64,000 nt of DNA from Saccharospirillum alexandrii (GCF_004000275.1 NZ_RCIP01000003.1:426528-490527); one strand, 5' to 3'; shown: positions 54,069 through 63,953, counted from the first letter of the stretch. Translations and numbers: made by a program. The notes: generated by a model from the sequence alone, not told the origin.

Positions 54069-54596
54069 TCAGAGCTTGCGCATGGTCAGAACAACCTCGC
54101 CCACCCGAATGCCGAATTTGCTCATCTGCGTTACATTAATCAGCGTCTTGTCATTTACCTGGTACAACCAATCATCCATGGTGACGTTAATGGTATTGCC
54201 ATTCGCCATCGGCACCGCCAACACGTATTTCATGTTCACTGCATTGCCGGCAAAGCGCATCTCAGCCGGCTTGACCACATCCCCTGCCGTGCCGCGATAA
54301 TGCTGCTCTCCAACACGTTCAAAATTCCAGACCCGGGTCTGGCGTTCGCCATCGCTCCAGATGAACACCTCATCGAGCACGCCGCCGTTTTCATCCCAGC
54401 GGGCATCGATGGTTGCGTTAAAATAGCGGCTAACCTCGCCATTGCGCCCCCTTACCACGCCTTCCGCAACGAGGGGGCCGTTAAAATACTCGATCGGGTC
54501 GAACACCAGATCGGCGTCTTCATAGGTTGCGACGGTCACACTAGCGCACCCTGTCAGCAGCGCGACAAGCGCTGTGCTTGCGATGAGTTTCCACAC
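54069..54596 (-). CDS. DUF3833 lipoprotein
   Basis: A 175-residue lipoprotein: the signal ends ALLTGC (Cys17). The mature protein is a DUF3833 beta-barrel-like fold (PIEYFNGPLVAEGVVRGRNG at the start, then FNATIDARWDENGGVLDE and DDWLYQVNDKTLINVTQMSK). The function is unknown; members often sit beside DUF2878 and cyclopropane or chalcone-isomerase type lipid genes, none of which is seen here. Confidence 0.88.
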   Translation of the reverse strand: MWKLIASTALVALLTGCASVTVATYEDADLVFDPIEYFNGPLVAEGVVRGRNGEVSRYFNATIDARWDENGGVLDEVFIWSDGERQTRVWNFERVGEQHYRGTAGDVVKPAEMRFAGNAVNMKYVLAVPMANGNTINVTMDDWLYQVNDKTLINVTQMSKFGIRVGEVVLTMRKL

Positions 54597-54704
54597 AAAA
54601 GAGCTCCGTTGATGGGTTGCTCAGTTGTACGTACACCAACGCACGACGGATGGACCGCGGTGTTCATCTCTTGGGTCTTTTACTGTGTTTCGTCCCTCAG
54701 CCCC

Positions 54705-56972
54705 CTACAACCACTCCAGAAAAGGCTCGACCGTTGCCCGGTCGAAGGTTCGCTCCTGGCCATTACGTACGAAGCGGATACGCAGTCGCTGTGGGTCCTG
54801 CTGCACCACCCGTCCGACGCCCCACTGCTGATGCCGCACGCGCCGGGCATCGGGAGGGGCGTCATCGTCGGCAGTACCGGCAACCGCATCAATCGGTCGC
54901 GGTGCGGCTTCCCAGTGAACGCGAAGGGAAGAGCCGACGGCGTTCAGATACCGACTGACCATGTGCGTGTCCATCGCATCGTTCAGGGTCAGGTCGGTAC
55001 TGCCGTCATTCAGGGCGTGCGCCAGGTCCGTCGACCCCAGCCAGCGCAGTTCGTTAACGAAAGGGCTGTCCGGGTGTTCGCTGCGGTCGGCCGGGGTTAG
55101 CAGTACCAGATGTTCACGAGCCCGCGTCATCGCCACATAAAGCAAGCGCCGCTCGCTGTCTTCCGAGGTCGGCCGGGTCAGGTCGCCTTCGGGATGGTAA
55201 GGATAAAACCGGGCATTAACCTCGGGCAAAATCACGATCGGCCATTCGCGCCCCTTGGCTTTGTGAATGGAGGTTATGTGCACGCCCCGCTGCGACTGGC
55301 CAGAAGCATTCTGCCCGCTCTGGTGTTGCTGCCATTGGCGCAAACGCGGCGAGGCCTCAGCAGCGGGCCAATCCTGGGCCGCAACAAACTGAGCGAAGGC
55401 TTTAACGGTTGCGACCTGATCATCCACCTGCTGGGCAGAAAACGCCGACTCTTTCAGCGCCGCGTAGTACTCCGTTCCGCGAATCCAACCGCTGAGCAGT
55501 TCGGAGGCACTGACTTTCGCCTCCTCCGCCTTTTGCAACAGCCGCGCCCGCTCCATCAACTGATCAGCCTGGTACCCCGACAGCGACTCGGGAATGGCAT
55601 TGCGCAGATGCCGGGCGACATCCACCGCCACCGGAGCCAACCGTTTGACCAGATCATCAATGATCGCCTTGCGGATTTTCAGATAAGGCTGGGTCAGCAG
55701 CGTTTGCCACGCCTGGCGTCGCCGGTCCGGGTCATAGCGGCTGAAATCGCCACTGGCCAGATCAAACAGCACCCAGAAGGGGCGCAATTCGAACCGCTCC
55801 AGCACCGTCTGGTGGTGATCCAGATGGTAGGGGACATCAGCCGCCATCAGCAGCAACTCAAGCCGGGCACTGTTCGCCCACAGGCGGTTCAACACCGCGA
55901 CCTCGCTCAGCGGACGCTGCTGGCGAATCTGCTGAATCAACCCCAGCGCCGTGCTGGCGCCGTCGTCACTGCGCACCTGCTCCACCCGAGTGGGCGGCGT
56001 GATGGCATGGGAGTAACACAGGGTCCGGCTGTCCGGATGCGAATGCCCGGCGCCGATCAGATGGTTGGCCAGGAGGCTCAGGTGGTGGCCATACCGAAAG
56101 GTCCAGCTCAGTTCGTAGTCGTGCACCGCATCGAATTGCTCGGTAAAACCTTCGGTCAACAGCGTCGGTTCCGAACCACGAAACTCATAGATGGTCTGGT
56201 CCGGATCACCCACCACCATCACCTGGCCGCGCCCGCCGTGCACGATCTCGAGTAACCGCTGCTGAATGGGGTTAATGTCCTGGTACTCATCCACCAGAAT
56301 TTCCTGCATATGACCACCAAAGCGCTCGGCCAACTCAGGCCGGCTGTTCAGGCAACGCACCGGGTCGTACAGCAGGTCACTGAAAGTGACCCGTCGCTCT
56401 GACTGACGCCACTGCTCAAAGCGCTCAAAGGCTTCGATGAAAATCCGGCACTGGGCAGGCAGGTGGCTTTGCTCAAACACCACCTCGGGCGGGTTCAAAC
56501 TGCTTTTGACCAGTTCAAAATAGGAAAGCGCCGGTTCGACCCACTTCTTCTTGCGGGTCAGAATGTCTTCGGCCTGATCATCATCGGCCAACTCCCGCAG
56601 AATGCGCCAGACCAGCGGCTCAACCTGGGCATCGGACAACAGCGTCCGGTCAAACGGCGGCAAGTCGCCATCCTGAACCAGGCGCTGATAAATGCGATAG
56701 CCAAGCGAATGAAAGGTTCTCACTTCCGGCAAACGCGTTCCCGCCGGGTTCTGCTCAGTCAGACGCCGGGCGAAATCCCGCTGCGCGGTCTTGTTGTACA
56801 TCAGCACCAACAACCGCCGTGGCGACAAACCCTCGCGAATGCGGCGGCTGACATAAGCCGTCAGCGTCGCCGTCTTGCCCGACCCGGCCACCGCCACAAT
56901 GCGCGCATGTCCACCCGGGTGGGCGATGATGCGTTGTTGCTCGTCTGTGAAATCGGTGTTGGAAAAGCGCAT
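54705..56972 (-). CDS. UvrD/REP family DNA helicase
   Basis: A 755-residue superfamily 1A ATP-dependent helicase. Motif I AVAGSGKTATL carries Lys33, motif II is ILVDEYQDINPIQQ, motif III MVVGDPDQTIYEFRGSEP, motif V ITSIHKAKGREWP and motif VI RRLLYVAMTRAREHLVLL. The order and length match UvrD/Rep or PcrA-like enzymes that move 3'-5' on ssDNA. A short C-terminal segment (ARRVRHQQWGVGRVVQQDPQ) resembles the UvrD C-terminal Tudor-like domain. E. coli UvrD (720 aa) is the size reference. Confidence 0.92.
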   Translation of the reverse strand: MRFSNTDFTDEQQRIIAHPGGHARIVAVAGSGKTATLTAYVSRRIREGLSPRRLLVLMYNKTAQRDFARRLTEQNPAGTRLPEVRTFHSLGYRIYQRLVQDGDLPPFDRTLLSDAQVEPLVWRILRELADDDQAEDILTRKKKWVEPALSYFELVKSSLNPPEVVFEQSHLPAQCRIFIEAFERFEQWRQSERRVTFSDLLYDPVRCLNSRPELAERFGGHMQEILVDEYQDINPIQQRLLEIVHGGRGQVMVVGDPDQTIYEFRGSEPTLLTEGFTEQFDAVHDYELSWTFRYGHHLSLLANHLIGAGHSHPDSRTLCYSHAITPPTRVEQVRSDDGASTALGLIQQIRQQRPLSEVAVLNRLWANSARLELLLMAADVPYHLDHHQTVLERFELRPFWVLFDLASGDFSRYDPDRRRQAWQTLLTQPYLKIRKAIIDDLVKRLAPVAVDVARHLRNAIPESLSGYQADQLMERARLLQKAEEAKVSASELLSGWIRGTEYYAALKESAFSAQQVDDQVATVKAFAQFVAAQDWPAAEASPRLRQWQQHQSGQNASGQSQRGVHITSIHKAKGREWPIVILPEVNARFYPYHPEGDLTRPTSEDSERRLLYVAMTRAREHLVLLTPADRSEHPDSPFVNELRWLGSTDLAHALNDGSTDLTLNDAMDTHMVSRYLNAVGSSLRVHWEAAPRPIDAVAGTADDDAPPDARRVRHQQWGVGRVVQQDPQRLRIRFVRNGQERTFDRATVEPFLEWL

Positions 56973-57049
56973 GCGTGGTCAGAGTCTAAGACGGCGGACA
57001 AGGCTAGCAAAGTCATGCCGGCTTGTCTGCGATTTAGCTGCCCGTGATC

Positions 57050-57118
57050 AAACTCAAGTTTCGGCGTGTGCACATTGCAAGCGTTGGGTGCCGGTGCGGA
57101 CCACAGCCACACTTGAAA
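57050..57118. repeat. Degenerate relic of the intergenic palindromic repeat, copy 4
   Basis: ACTCAAGTTTCGGCGTGTG reproduces the left end of copy 2, and GGGTGCCGGTGCGGACC recalls parts of copy 2 (GGGTGCCGGG and CCGATGCGGACC) joined together. The palindromic middle is missing, as if deleted. It sits between the helicase and cheW promoters. Confidence 0.55.
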
Positions 57119-57252
57119 TTTAACTATTGGCATTGCCGGTCGATAACCTGAACAATGCTTGCCCCGTCAGCCCACTTGCAAGGCCACCGGGGCCTGACTA
57201 ATCTGATTGAATGCGGACTGCATCCGCGCAGTAAGGCATAGGAGCCCGTCGA

Positions 57253-57699
57253 ATGTCGATGTCGAACGAAATGTGGGTTGTAGTTCAGCTTGATACCGAG
57301 CCGCTGGCCTTCCCGGCCACCCTGATCAAAGAAGTGGTTCCGTGGCAGCCTTTGCATCCTGTTCCCAGTGATGCCCTTGGCGTGATGGGACTGGTCAGCC
57401 TGCGCGGCGAAACCCTGGCCGTTATCGATGTACACCAGATGACGGGCTACGGCCAAATCACCGAGCCCAGCTTTCTGCTCGTGCTCGACCTGTCGGAGAC
57501 CCGGGTTGGCATGGCCGTTACCAAGGTTGAGGGGGTGCAATACTTTGCCATGGACGACGCCGACACCAACATGGCTGGCGGTTACATTCAGGGCACCATC
57601 GAAAAAGACAACCGCCTGTATCAGCTGATCAGCCCCGCAGCGCTCGAACAGGTAATAGCCCAGCACACCGATGTCAAATCCCTGATCGACGAACTCTAA
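57253..57699 (+). CDS. cheW: Stand-alone CheW-domain protein
   Basis: A 148-residue CheW-domain adaptor that links chemoreceptors to the kinase CheA. The sequence follows the family layout: VQLDTEPLAFPATLIKEVVP, GLVSLRGETLAVIDVHQM and the conserved second half LVLDLSETRVGMAVTKVEG. GGAG 8 bases before the ATG fixes the start. It lies far from cheA, next to a TSUP gene, as an orphan adaptor. Confidence 0.9.
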   Translation: MSMSNEMWVVVQLDTEPLAFPATLIKEVVPWQPLHPVPSDALGVMGLVSLRGETLAVIDVHQMTGYGQITEPSFLLVLDLSETRVGMAVTKVEGVQYFAMDDADTNMAGGYIQGTIEKDNRLYQLISPAALEQVIAQHTDVKSLIDEL

Positions 57700-57703
57700 T
57701 GTC

Positions 57704-57735
57704 GCGGTCCGGCCCCTCCACGGGGCTAGGACCGC
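57704..57735 (+). terminator. Strong hairpin after cheW
   Basis: GCGGTCC-G-GCCCC pairs with GGGGC-TA-GGACCGC around TCCAC, five bases after the cheW stop. It lacks a T-run, so termination could be Rho-dependent or the hairpin may protect the mRNA end. Confidence 0.5.
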
Positions 57736-57781
57736 ACCATCCGACCTCGCCGCCGTCATCCGAACCCCGTAAACTACACGC

Positions 57782-58534
57782 ATGGACATCACCAACGCTG
57801 CCCTGCTGCTGGGCCTGTTCTTTCTGGGCAGTTACATTCAAACCGTCACCGGCTTTGCCTTCGGCCTGATCGTTATGGGCCTGAGCTCGGTTCTTGGCCT
57901 GGCCGACCTCGCCTTTCTGGCATTCGCCACCAGCACCCTGAGCCTGGCCAACACCGGCATCGCCCTGCGCGGCCACACCCAGCATGTGCACCGCCCCGCG
58001 GTCATCGCCATGCTGGCAACGGCTGTCCCGTTAACTGGCCTGGGCTTGTGGCTGCTCACCCACTTCAGTCAAAGCAGCCTCAGCCTGCTGCAACTGCTGC
58101 TCGGCATTACCCTGGTCATCAGTTGCCTGCTGATGATGCTCAAACCCAAACCCCGGGCCGATGTAAACGGTCACTTCGCCTTTGCCACAGCGGGCGCCAT
58201 CGCCGGCTTGCTCGGCGGTCTGTTCGCCACCTACGGCCCGCCGCTGGCGTTTCTGATGTACCGCCAGCCACTGCCACTGCTCAGCATTCGCCTAACCCTG
58301 CTGATGACTTTTTTTGCCACCTCAGTCATTCGCATCGCTCTGGCGTTACCCTTTCTGCAAAACGCCATGAACGTTCTGCTGATCTGTGCACTGGGCCTGC
58401 CACTGGTCATTCTGGGCACGCTCATTGGCAAACGCTTCGGGCCTCCCCTCCCGGAACTCTGGATGCGTCGTCTGGCGTTTGCCCTGCTGATGGGCTCAGG
58501 CCTGAGCCTGGTAGCCTCTGGGTTGATGGCTTAG
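57782..58534 (+). CDS. TauE/SafE (TSUP) family permease, second copy
   Basis: A 250-residue membrane protein with about eight helices, from the same broad family as the gene at 1341 but a different sequence. Signature stretches: FFLGSYIQTVTGFAFGLIVMG near residue 15 and AIAGLLGGLFATYGPPLAFLM near residue 140, the pseudo-repeat glycine motifs of TSUP transporters. Sulfite or sulfonate export is a family guess. Confidence 0.88.
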   Translation: MDITNAALLLGLFFLGSYIQTVTGFAFGLIVMGLSSVLGLADLAFLAFATSTLSLANTGIALRGHTQHVHRPAVIAMLATAVPLTGLGLWLLTHFSQSSLSLLQLLLGITLVISCLLMMLKPKPRADVNGHFAFATAGAIAGLLGGLFATYGPPLAFLMYRQPLPLLSIRLTLLMTFFATSVIRIALALPFLQNAMNVLLICALGLPLVILGTLIGKRFGPPLPELWMRRLAFALLMGSGLSLVASGLMA

Positions 58535-58604
58535 CGCTCCAACGAAAACACCGATACAGATCATTACGAATCAACCACTGGCATCCTGATCGCGGCTGAT
58601 TATA

Positions 58605-58620
58605 CTGTATATCCATACAG
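58605..58620. promoter_or_regulatory. LexA (SOS) box upstream of imuA
   Basis: CTGT-ATATCCAT-ACAG is a perfect CTGT-N8-ACAG LexA core. It lies 19 bases before the imuA ATG, so LexA would block transcription of the imuA-imuB-dnaE2 unit until DNA damage. Confidence 0.92.
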
Positions 58621-58639
58621 CTTATCGAGCACCTTCATC

Positions 58640-59290
58640 ATGTCTTTGCTGAACGATCTGACCCGGAGCGGTCGGCTTTGGTCCGCCAGCGACTGGCGCA
58701 TGGCCCGCATTCATGCCGCCCCCAGCGGCTACGCGGCGCTGGATGCCGAGCTGCCCGGCGGTGGCTGGCCGCTCGGGGCCGTCACCGAAATTCTCTACGC
58801 CCGGCCTGGTCAGGGCGAACTGAGACTGCTGCTGCCTTACCTGGCCACACTCAGCCAGACGGGCCAGCTCTGGCAAGCCTGGTTCAACCCGCCCAACCGG
58901 CCCCATGCCCCGGGGCTGGCCTACTGGGGGCTCGATTTATCCCGGCTGTTGCTGTGCCAGGCCCCGCGTCAGGACGACCTGCTGTGGAGCCTTGAGCGCT
59001 GCCTGACCACCGGTGGCTGCCAGGCTGTGGTGGCCTGGGTCGACCGGCTCGACAACGCCCACATGCGCCGCCTGCAACTGGCCGCCGAGAGCAACCGGAT
59101 GCCGGTGTTTCTGCTGCGCCCCGAACGCTGGCGCGATCGTGCGTCCATCGCAGCCCTGCGACTTCAGGTGTGCGCCGAGCAGGCTGACCGGGTGCAGCTG
59201 CACATTCTCAAACGACGCGCTGGCTGGCCGCTGCGCAATCTGGCAGTGACCGTGCCGCTGCAGCCCGACAGAGTCCAACACCATGGCTGA
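58640..59290 (+). CDS. imuA: ImuA, translesion synthesis accessory protein
   Basis: A 216-residue RecA/SulA-like protein. GYAALDAELPGGGWPLGAVTEIL (about 31-53) is the family N-terminus; GCQAVVAWVDRLDNAHMRRL follows at about 130. No intact Walker A is apparent, as in ImuA proteins, which are RecA-like scaffolds rather than ATPases. It is required for damage-induced mutagenesis with ImuB and DnaE2 in other bacteria. The stop overlaps the imuB start by 8 bases. Confidence 0.92.
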   Translation: MSLLNDLTRSGRLWSASDWRMARIHAAPSGYAALDAELPGGGWPLGAVTEILYARPGQGELRLLLPYLATLSQTGQLWQAWFNPPNRPHAPGLAYWGLDLSRLLLCQAPRQDDLLWSLERCLTTGGCQAVVAWVDRLDNAHMRRLQLAAESNRMPVFLLRPERWRDRASIAALRLQVCAEQADRVQLHILKRRAGWPLRNLAVTVPLQPDRVQHHG

Positions 59291-60701
59291 CACCCGACTC
59301 TGGTTGTACATCGACTTTCCCAGGCTGGCTCTACAAGCCCGGTTTGGCACCCTGGAGAGCGCCACGCCGCAATTGCTGCTCAACGCCCGGTCCGGCATTG
59401 AGCAATGCAATGGTGCAGCGACAGCCCTGGGTGTGCGGCCCGGCATGAACACCGCCACCGCCTACTGTTTGCTGAGCGACGTCGAAACTGCCCTGTACGA
59501 TGCGCTAGCCGAACAGGAACAACTGCAACGTCTGGCGCTGTTGCTGTATCAGGCCTGCGCCGATATCCGACTGTGCCCGCCCTCGGGTCTCAGTCTCGAA
59601 ATCGGCTCCATGTTGCGCCTGTATCAGGGGCTGGATGCCCTGGTCGGCACGCTGCGAGAACGGCTGGAACGCAGTGGCTTCCACTACCGCTGGGCCTGTG
59701 GGCACACGGCCCTGGCGGCTCAGGTGTTAGCCATTAACGATCAGCCACTCATTAGCAGCGATCGCCAACGACAGATCAGCGCACTCGACCCCATTGCCAT
59801 TGACCGGCTAGGCCTCGACGCTAAAGACGCCGCCCGGCTGAAATCCATGGGCCTGCACTGCTATGCCGATGTTCGCCGGCTGCCCCGGGCCGAACTCGGC
59901 TATCGCTTTGGCCCCAACCTGTTGCAGCGGCTCTCAGCTCTGGAAACCCCCGACACCCTGGGCCACCGCTTCGAGATCCCCCCGCATTTCGACGAACGCC
60001 TGGAACTGAGCCACGAGGCCGAGCACAGCGCCAGCCTGCTGTTCCCGGTCAAGCGCCTGCTGACCAACCTGGAAGACTACCTCAAAGCGCGCCAATGTCT
60101 GGCCGACAGCCTCTACTTGCGCCTCAGTCACCGTAACCAGCCGCCTACCCGCTTACGCATTCAGGCGGTACAGGGCTCCCGCAGCGCCCAAGAGTGGCTC
60201 AGCCTGATCAACCTGCAGCTCGACCGGCTGGTCTTACCGGAACCCGTGCTCTCCCTACACCTGAGAGCGCGGCGCTTTCGCACCGACCCCATGCCCAGCG
60301 GCGACCTGCTTGGTACTGCCTACCCACAAGCCGATGCCGACCGCCTGCTGTCGCTACTGGTGTCACGGCTTGGTCACCACCAGGTACACACACTAACAAC
60401 CACCGCCGACCCCAGGCCGGAACACGCCACTCGGCTAACCCCGGCGGTTGATCGCGCTGGACGCCCGGAACCATCGCGCCCCCGGTTCCAGCCACTGCTG
60501 GTGCCAGAGACAGAGCACAGGGTCGCGCCTCAGCAGTACCAGTTACTCAGCGGGCCCGAGCGCATTGTCATGGGCCGCTGGGCGCAACCGGCCCCTTACC
60601 GGCGTGACTACTTTCGAGCCTGGCATCCACAGCACCAACACGCCGTCTGGCTCGCCCGTCACGACGATGGCCACTGGAGCCTGGCTGGCTTTTTCGGATA
60701 A
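59283..60701 (+). CDS. imuB: ImuB, inactive Y-family polymerase-like mutasome scaffold
   Basis: A 472-residue Y-family polymerase homologue. The palm catalytic DxD and SxDE motifs are degenerate: the first acidic motif reads LYIDFPRLALQ and the second SGLSLEIGSML, as expected for ImuB. It bridges the beta clamp and DnaE2 in the mutasome. The helix-hairpin region IDRLGLDAKDAARLKSMGL is present. It starts inside imuA (8-base overlap) and ends 3 bases before dnaE2. Confidence 0.93.
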   Translation: MADTRLWLYIDFPRLALQARFGTLESATPQLLLNARSGIEQCNGAATALGVRPGMNTATAYCLLSDVETALYDALAEQEQLQRLALLLYQACADIRLCPPSGLSLEIGSMLRLYQGLDALVGTLRERLERSGFHYRWACGHTALAAQVLAINDQPLISSDRQRQISALDPIAIDRLGLDAKDAARLKSMGLHCYADVRRLPRAELGYRFGPNLLQRLSALETPDTLGHRFEIPPHFDERLELSHEAEHSASLLFPVKRLLTNLEDYLKARQCLADSLYLRLSHRNQPPTRLRIQAVQGSRSAQEWLSLINLQLDRLVLPEPVLSLHLRARRFRTDPMPSGDLLGTAYPQADADRLLSLLVSRLGHHQVHTLTTTADPRPEHATRLTPAVDRAGRPEPSRPRFQPLLVPETEHRVAPQQYQLLSGPERIVMGRWAQPAPYRRDYFRAWHPQHQHAVWLARHDDGHWSLAGFFG

Positions 60702-60704
60702 CCC

Positions 60705-63700
60705 ATGACCGACTCACTGCCCTACGCCGAATTGCATTGTCTGAGCAATCACAGTTTTCTGCGCGGTGCCTCTCACCCGCAGGAACTGGTACTGCGCGCG
60801 GTCGAACTGGGTTACCAGGCGCTGGCCATTACCGATGAGTGCTCGGTCGCCGGCGTGGTCAAAGCCTGGCGCGTCGTCAGAGACCAGAAGCTACCGATCA
60901 AACTGATCATCGGTGCCGAATTTCGCCTCGACGGACAGGTAGTCATCCTGCTCGCCCCCACCGAAGCCGCCTACAGCCAGCTGTGCCACTTGATCACTCG
61001 GGCCCGGCGGCGGTGCGACAAGGGAGAGTACCGGTTAACCCGCCAGGATTTCACACTGAATCTCAGTGATTGCCTGTGCCTCTGGTCACCGCGGGGGCGC
61101 AGTGATGATGACGAACAGCTGGCCTATTACGCCGACTGTTTTAAAAACCGCTGCTGGGTACTGGTGGAAAACCTGCTGACCGAAAACAGTTTCGAGCTTG
61201 CCACTCGAGCGCAACACCTGACCAGGCAACACAACCTGCCCGCTGTCTGCGCCAACAACGTGCACATGCACACCCCCGAACGCAAAGATTTGCAGGACGC
61301 CCTGACCGCCATCCGTTTCAACACCACCCTGACCGAGGCCTTGCCCTACCTGTTTCCCAATGCAGAAAACCACCTGCGCTCGGCCAATAAGTTGCACAGC
61401 CTCTACGGCGCCGAGCTGATGCAGGAAACCCTGAGGATCGCCGACCGTTGCGACTTTACACTCGATGCCCTGCGCTACCGTTACCCGAAAGACATCCTTC
61501 CCGGCCAGTACACTGCCGAAGAGTATTTGCGGTTGCTGGTCCGTCAGGGTGTTGCCCGGCGCTTTCCCGAGGGCAGCACACCCGAGATCGATGCCACGAT
61601 TGAGCGCGAACTGGCGATGATTCGCGAGAAAGAGTACGAGCACTATTTTCTGACCGTTTACGACATAGTGCGCTTTGCCCGGTCGCAAAACATTCTGTGT
61701 CAGGGGCGCGGCTCAGCAGCGAACTCGGTCGTCTGCTATTGCCTGGGCATTACCGAAGTGAACCCCAAACAGGCCTCCTTGTTATTCGACCGGTTCATAT
61801 CCAAAGGGCGCGACGACCCCCCGGACATTGATGTCGATTTTGAACATCAGCGGCGCGAAGAAGTCATCCAGTACATCTATCAGAAATACGGACGCAAGCG
61901 CGCTGCACTCGCCGCCACCGTTATCAGCTACCGGCGCAAAAGTGCGTTGCGCGACATTGGCCGGGCGATGGGGTTAAACATCAGCCAGCTGGATCAGAAA
62001 ATCGCCAACTATGGCTGGCGTTATCGCAGTAAAAACTGGATTGAAGAAATCATTTCGGACGGCATGGGGTTATCCGAACACCAGATCGGTGTGTTCAAAC
62101 ATCTGCTGGAAAGCATATTGGGGTTTCCCCGTCACCTGTCACAACACGTCGGTGGTTTTATCATTACCGAAGGGGTCGTAGCCGATCTGGTTCCGATTGA
62201 AAACGCGGCCATGCCGGACCGCACCGTGATTCAGTGGGACAAAGACGACCTGGAAACCGTCGGTCTGATGAAGGTGGATATTCTCGCACTCGGCATGCTC
62301 AGTGCCGTACGCCGTACTCTGGACCTGATTCGTCAGCACCATGGCGAGAACCTCAAGTTGCAGCACATTCCGCGAGACGATGCGGCGACCTTTGCCATGA
62401 TTCAGCAGGCCGACACCGTCGGCGTGTTCCAGATCGAATCGCGCGCCCAGATGAACATGCTGCCCAGGCTCAAGCCCAATTGTTACTACGACCTGGTGGT
62501 CCAGGTAGCCATCGTACGCCCGGGGCCCATTCATGGCGATATGGTGCACCCCTATCTAAAAAGACGCATTGGCAAAGAGGCCGTGCATTATCCGAATGAA
62601 GCGCTACGTCCGGTACTGGAGCGCACTCTGGGCGTGCCCATCTTTCAGGAGCAGATCATTGCATTGGCTATGGTCGCTGCCGGTTTCAGTTCCGACGAAG
62701 CAAACGATTTAAGACGGTCAATGGCCAGTTGGAAACAAAGCGGACACATTAATAAACTGCGTTCCAAACTGACCGAGCGCATGCACGAAAACGGTTACCC
62801 CGATGAATTTATTCAACGCATTAATCGTCAGATTGAAGGCTTTGGTGAATACGGCTTTCCCGAGTCCCATGCGGCCGGGTTTGCGCTTATTGCCTACTTC
62901 TCGTCCTGGCTCAAATGCCACTACCCGGCAGAATTTTGCTGTGCTCTCCTGAACAGTCTGCCCATGGGATTTTATACAGCCTCACAGCTTGTGCAGGACC
63001 TTCAGCGCCATGGCAAGACGGTTCTGCCGATTGACATTAATCACAGTGACTGGGAAAACCAATTGGAATGGCACAACAATGACACCGCCATTCGATTGGG
63101 GTTCTGCCGCATAAAAGGCTTCACTCAAAGCAGTGCCAGCAACCTGATCAGGCATAGACCCAAACACGGTTTCAGGCGCATCAAGGAACTGGAGCAACTG
63201 CCCGGCATCAGCACAACCGATCTCGACTTGCTGGCATCAGCAGGCGCCTTCGCCGACCTCAGTCAGAATCGCTACCAGGCACGCTGGGAAAGCTCGGCAT
63301 TACGGCTGCAAACACCACTGCTAGCCGATGCGTTCGAACCAGCAGCCGATCAACAAAGCCAGTTGCCAGCGCCCAACGAACTCGACAACCTGATTGAGGA
63401 TTACCACAGCCAGGGACTGACCCTGGGGCGACATCTGATCACCCTATTACGGGAAGACGACGCCATACCTCAGACCATACCCGCCAGTGATTTGCTGCCC
63501 ATGATGCAGGCCGAACAACGCCGAATTGCGGGGCTATCGAATCGACTGGGGCTAAACCAGCCAGACCGGGTGCGCTTGCCCATCCGCGTGCTGGGACTGG
63601 TGGTTAACCGGCAACGTCCCAAAACCAAAGCCGGGGTGACCTTCGTGACGCTTGAAGACGACACCGGAAACATCAACGTTATTATCTGGTTGCAGCAGGC

Positions 63701-63863
63701 CCAGCAATGCATCAAAGCACTGACCACCGAGCAGTTGGTGTTGGTAACCGGCTTGATTGAAAAAGCCTGGGATAACGATGTGGTTCATGTCATCGCGCAG
63801 CGGATAGATGGGCTAGGGGAAGCCAGCAAGGAGGTAAGCATTCGGTCGCGGGATTTTCATTGA
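60705..63863 (+). CDS. dnaE2: DnaE2 error-prone DNA polymerase III alpha subunit
   Basis: A 1052-residue C-family polymerase of the DnaE2/ImuC group. PHP domain at the N-terminus (YAELHCLSNHSFLRGASHP), then palm with the catalytic Asp374-x-Asp376 in PPDIDVDFEHQRREE, the finger and thumb regions (RGSAANSVVCYCLGITEVNP), then HhH motifs (ELEQLPGISTTDLDLL) and a C-terminal OB domain (VTFVTLEDDTGNINVIIW). DnaE2 carries out error-prone lesion bypass with ImuA and ImuB. The cassette appears complete. Confidence 0.96.
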   Translation: MTDSLPYAELHCLSNHSFLRGASHPQELVLRAVELGYQALAITDECSVAGVVKAWRVVRDQKLPIKLIIGAEFRLDGQVVILLAPTEAAYSQLCHLITRARRRCDKGEYRLTRQDFTLNLSDCLCLWSPRGRSDDDEQLAYYADCFKNRCWVLVENLLTENSFELATRAQHLTRQHNLPAVCANNVHMHTPERKDLQDALTAIRFNTTLTEALPYLFPNAENHLRSANKLHSLYGAELMQETLRIADRCDFTLDALRYRYPKDILPGQYTAEEYLRLLVRQGVARRFPEGSTPEIDATIERELAMIREKEYEHYFLTVYDIVRFARSQNILCQGRGSAANSVVCYCLGITEVNPKQASLLFDRFISKGRDDPPDIDVDFEHQRREEVIQYIYQKYGRKRAALAATVISYRRKSALRDIGRAMGLNISQLDQKIANYGWRYRSKNWIEEIISDGMGLSEHQIGVFKHLLESILGFPRHLSQHVGGFIITEGVVADLVPIENAAMPDRTVIQWDKDDLETVGLMKVDILALGMLSAVRRTLDLIRQHHGENLKLQHIPRDDAATFAMIQQADTVGVFQIESRAQMNMLPRLKPNCYYDLVVQVAIVRPGPIHGDMVHPYLKRRIGKEAVHYPNEALRPVLERTLGVPIFQEQIIALAMVAAGFSSDEANDLRRSMASWKQSGHINKLRSKLTERMHENGYPDEFIQRINRQIEGFGEYGFPESHAAGFALIAYFSSWLKCHYPAEFCCALLNSLPMGFYTASQLVQDLQRHGKTVLPIDINHSDWENQLEWHNNDTAIRLGFCRIKGFTQSSASNLIRHRPKHGFRRIKELEQLPGISTTDLDLLASAGAFADLSQNRYQARWESSALRLQTPLLADAFEPAADQQSQLPAPNELDNLIEDYHSQGLTLGRHLITLLREDDAIPQTIPASDLLPMMQAEQRRIAGLSNRLGLNQPDRVRLPIRVLGLVVNRQRPKTKAGVTFVTLEDDTGNINVIIWLQQAQQCIKALTTEQLVLVTGLIEKAWDNDVVHVIAQRIDGLGEASKEVSIRSRDFH

Positions 63864-63953
63864 TGATGAATAACAGCCATAAAAAATCGAGGCGTCAAAC
63901 CGCCTGTACTATTTCTGTACTTGGGCTGTAAGGGAGTTGTATTCGGCGGTTGG

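Noticed and set aside
55110-56255. A 381-codon open frame on the plus strand opposite the UvrD-type helicase
   Set aside because: It is antisense to conserved helicase motifs, and its product is a low-complexity mix of His, Arg, Gln and Pro without domains.
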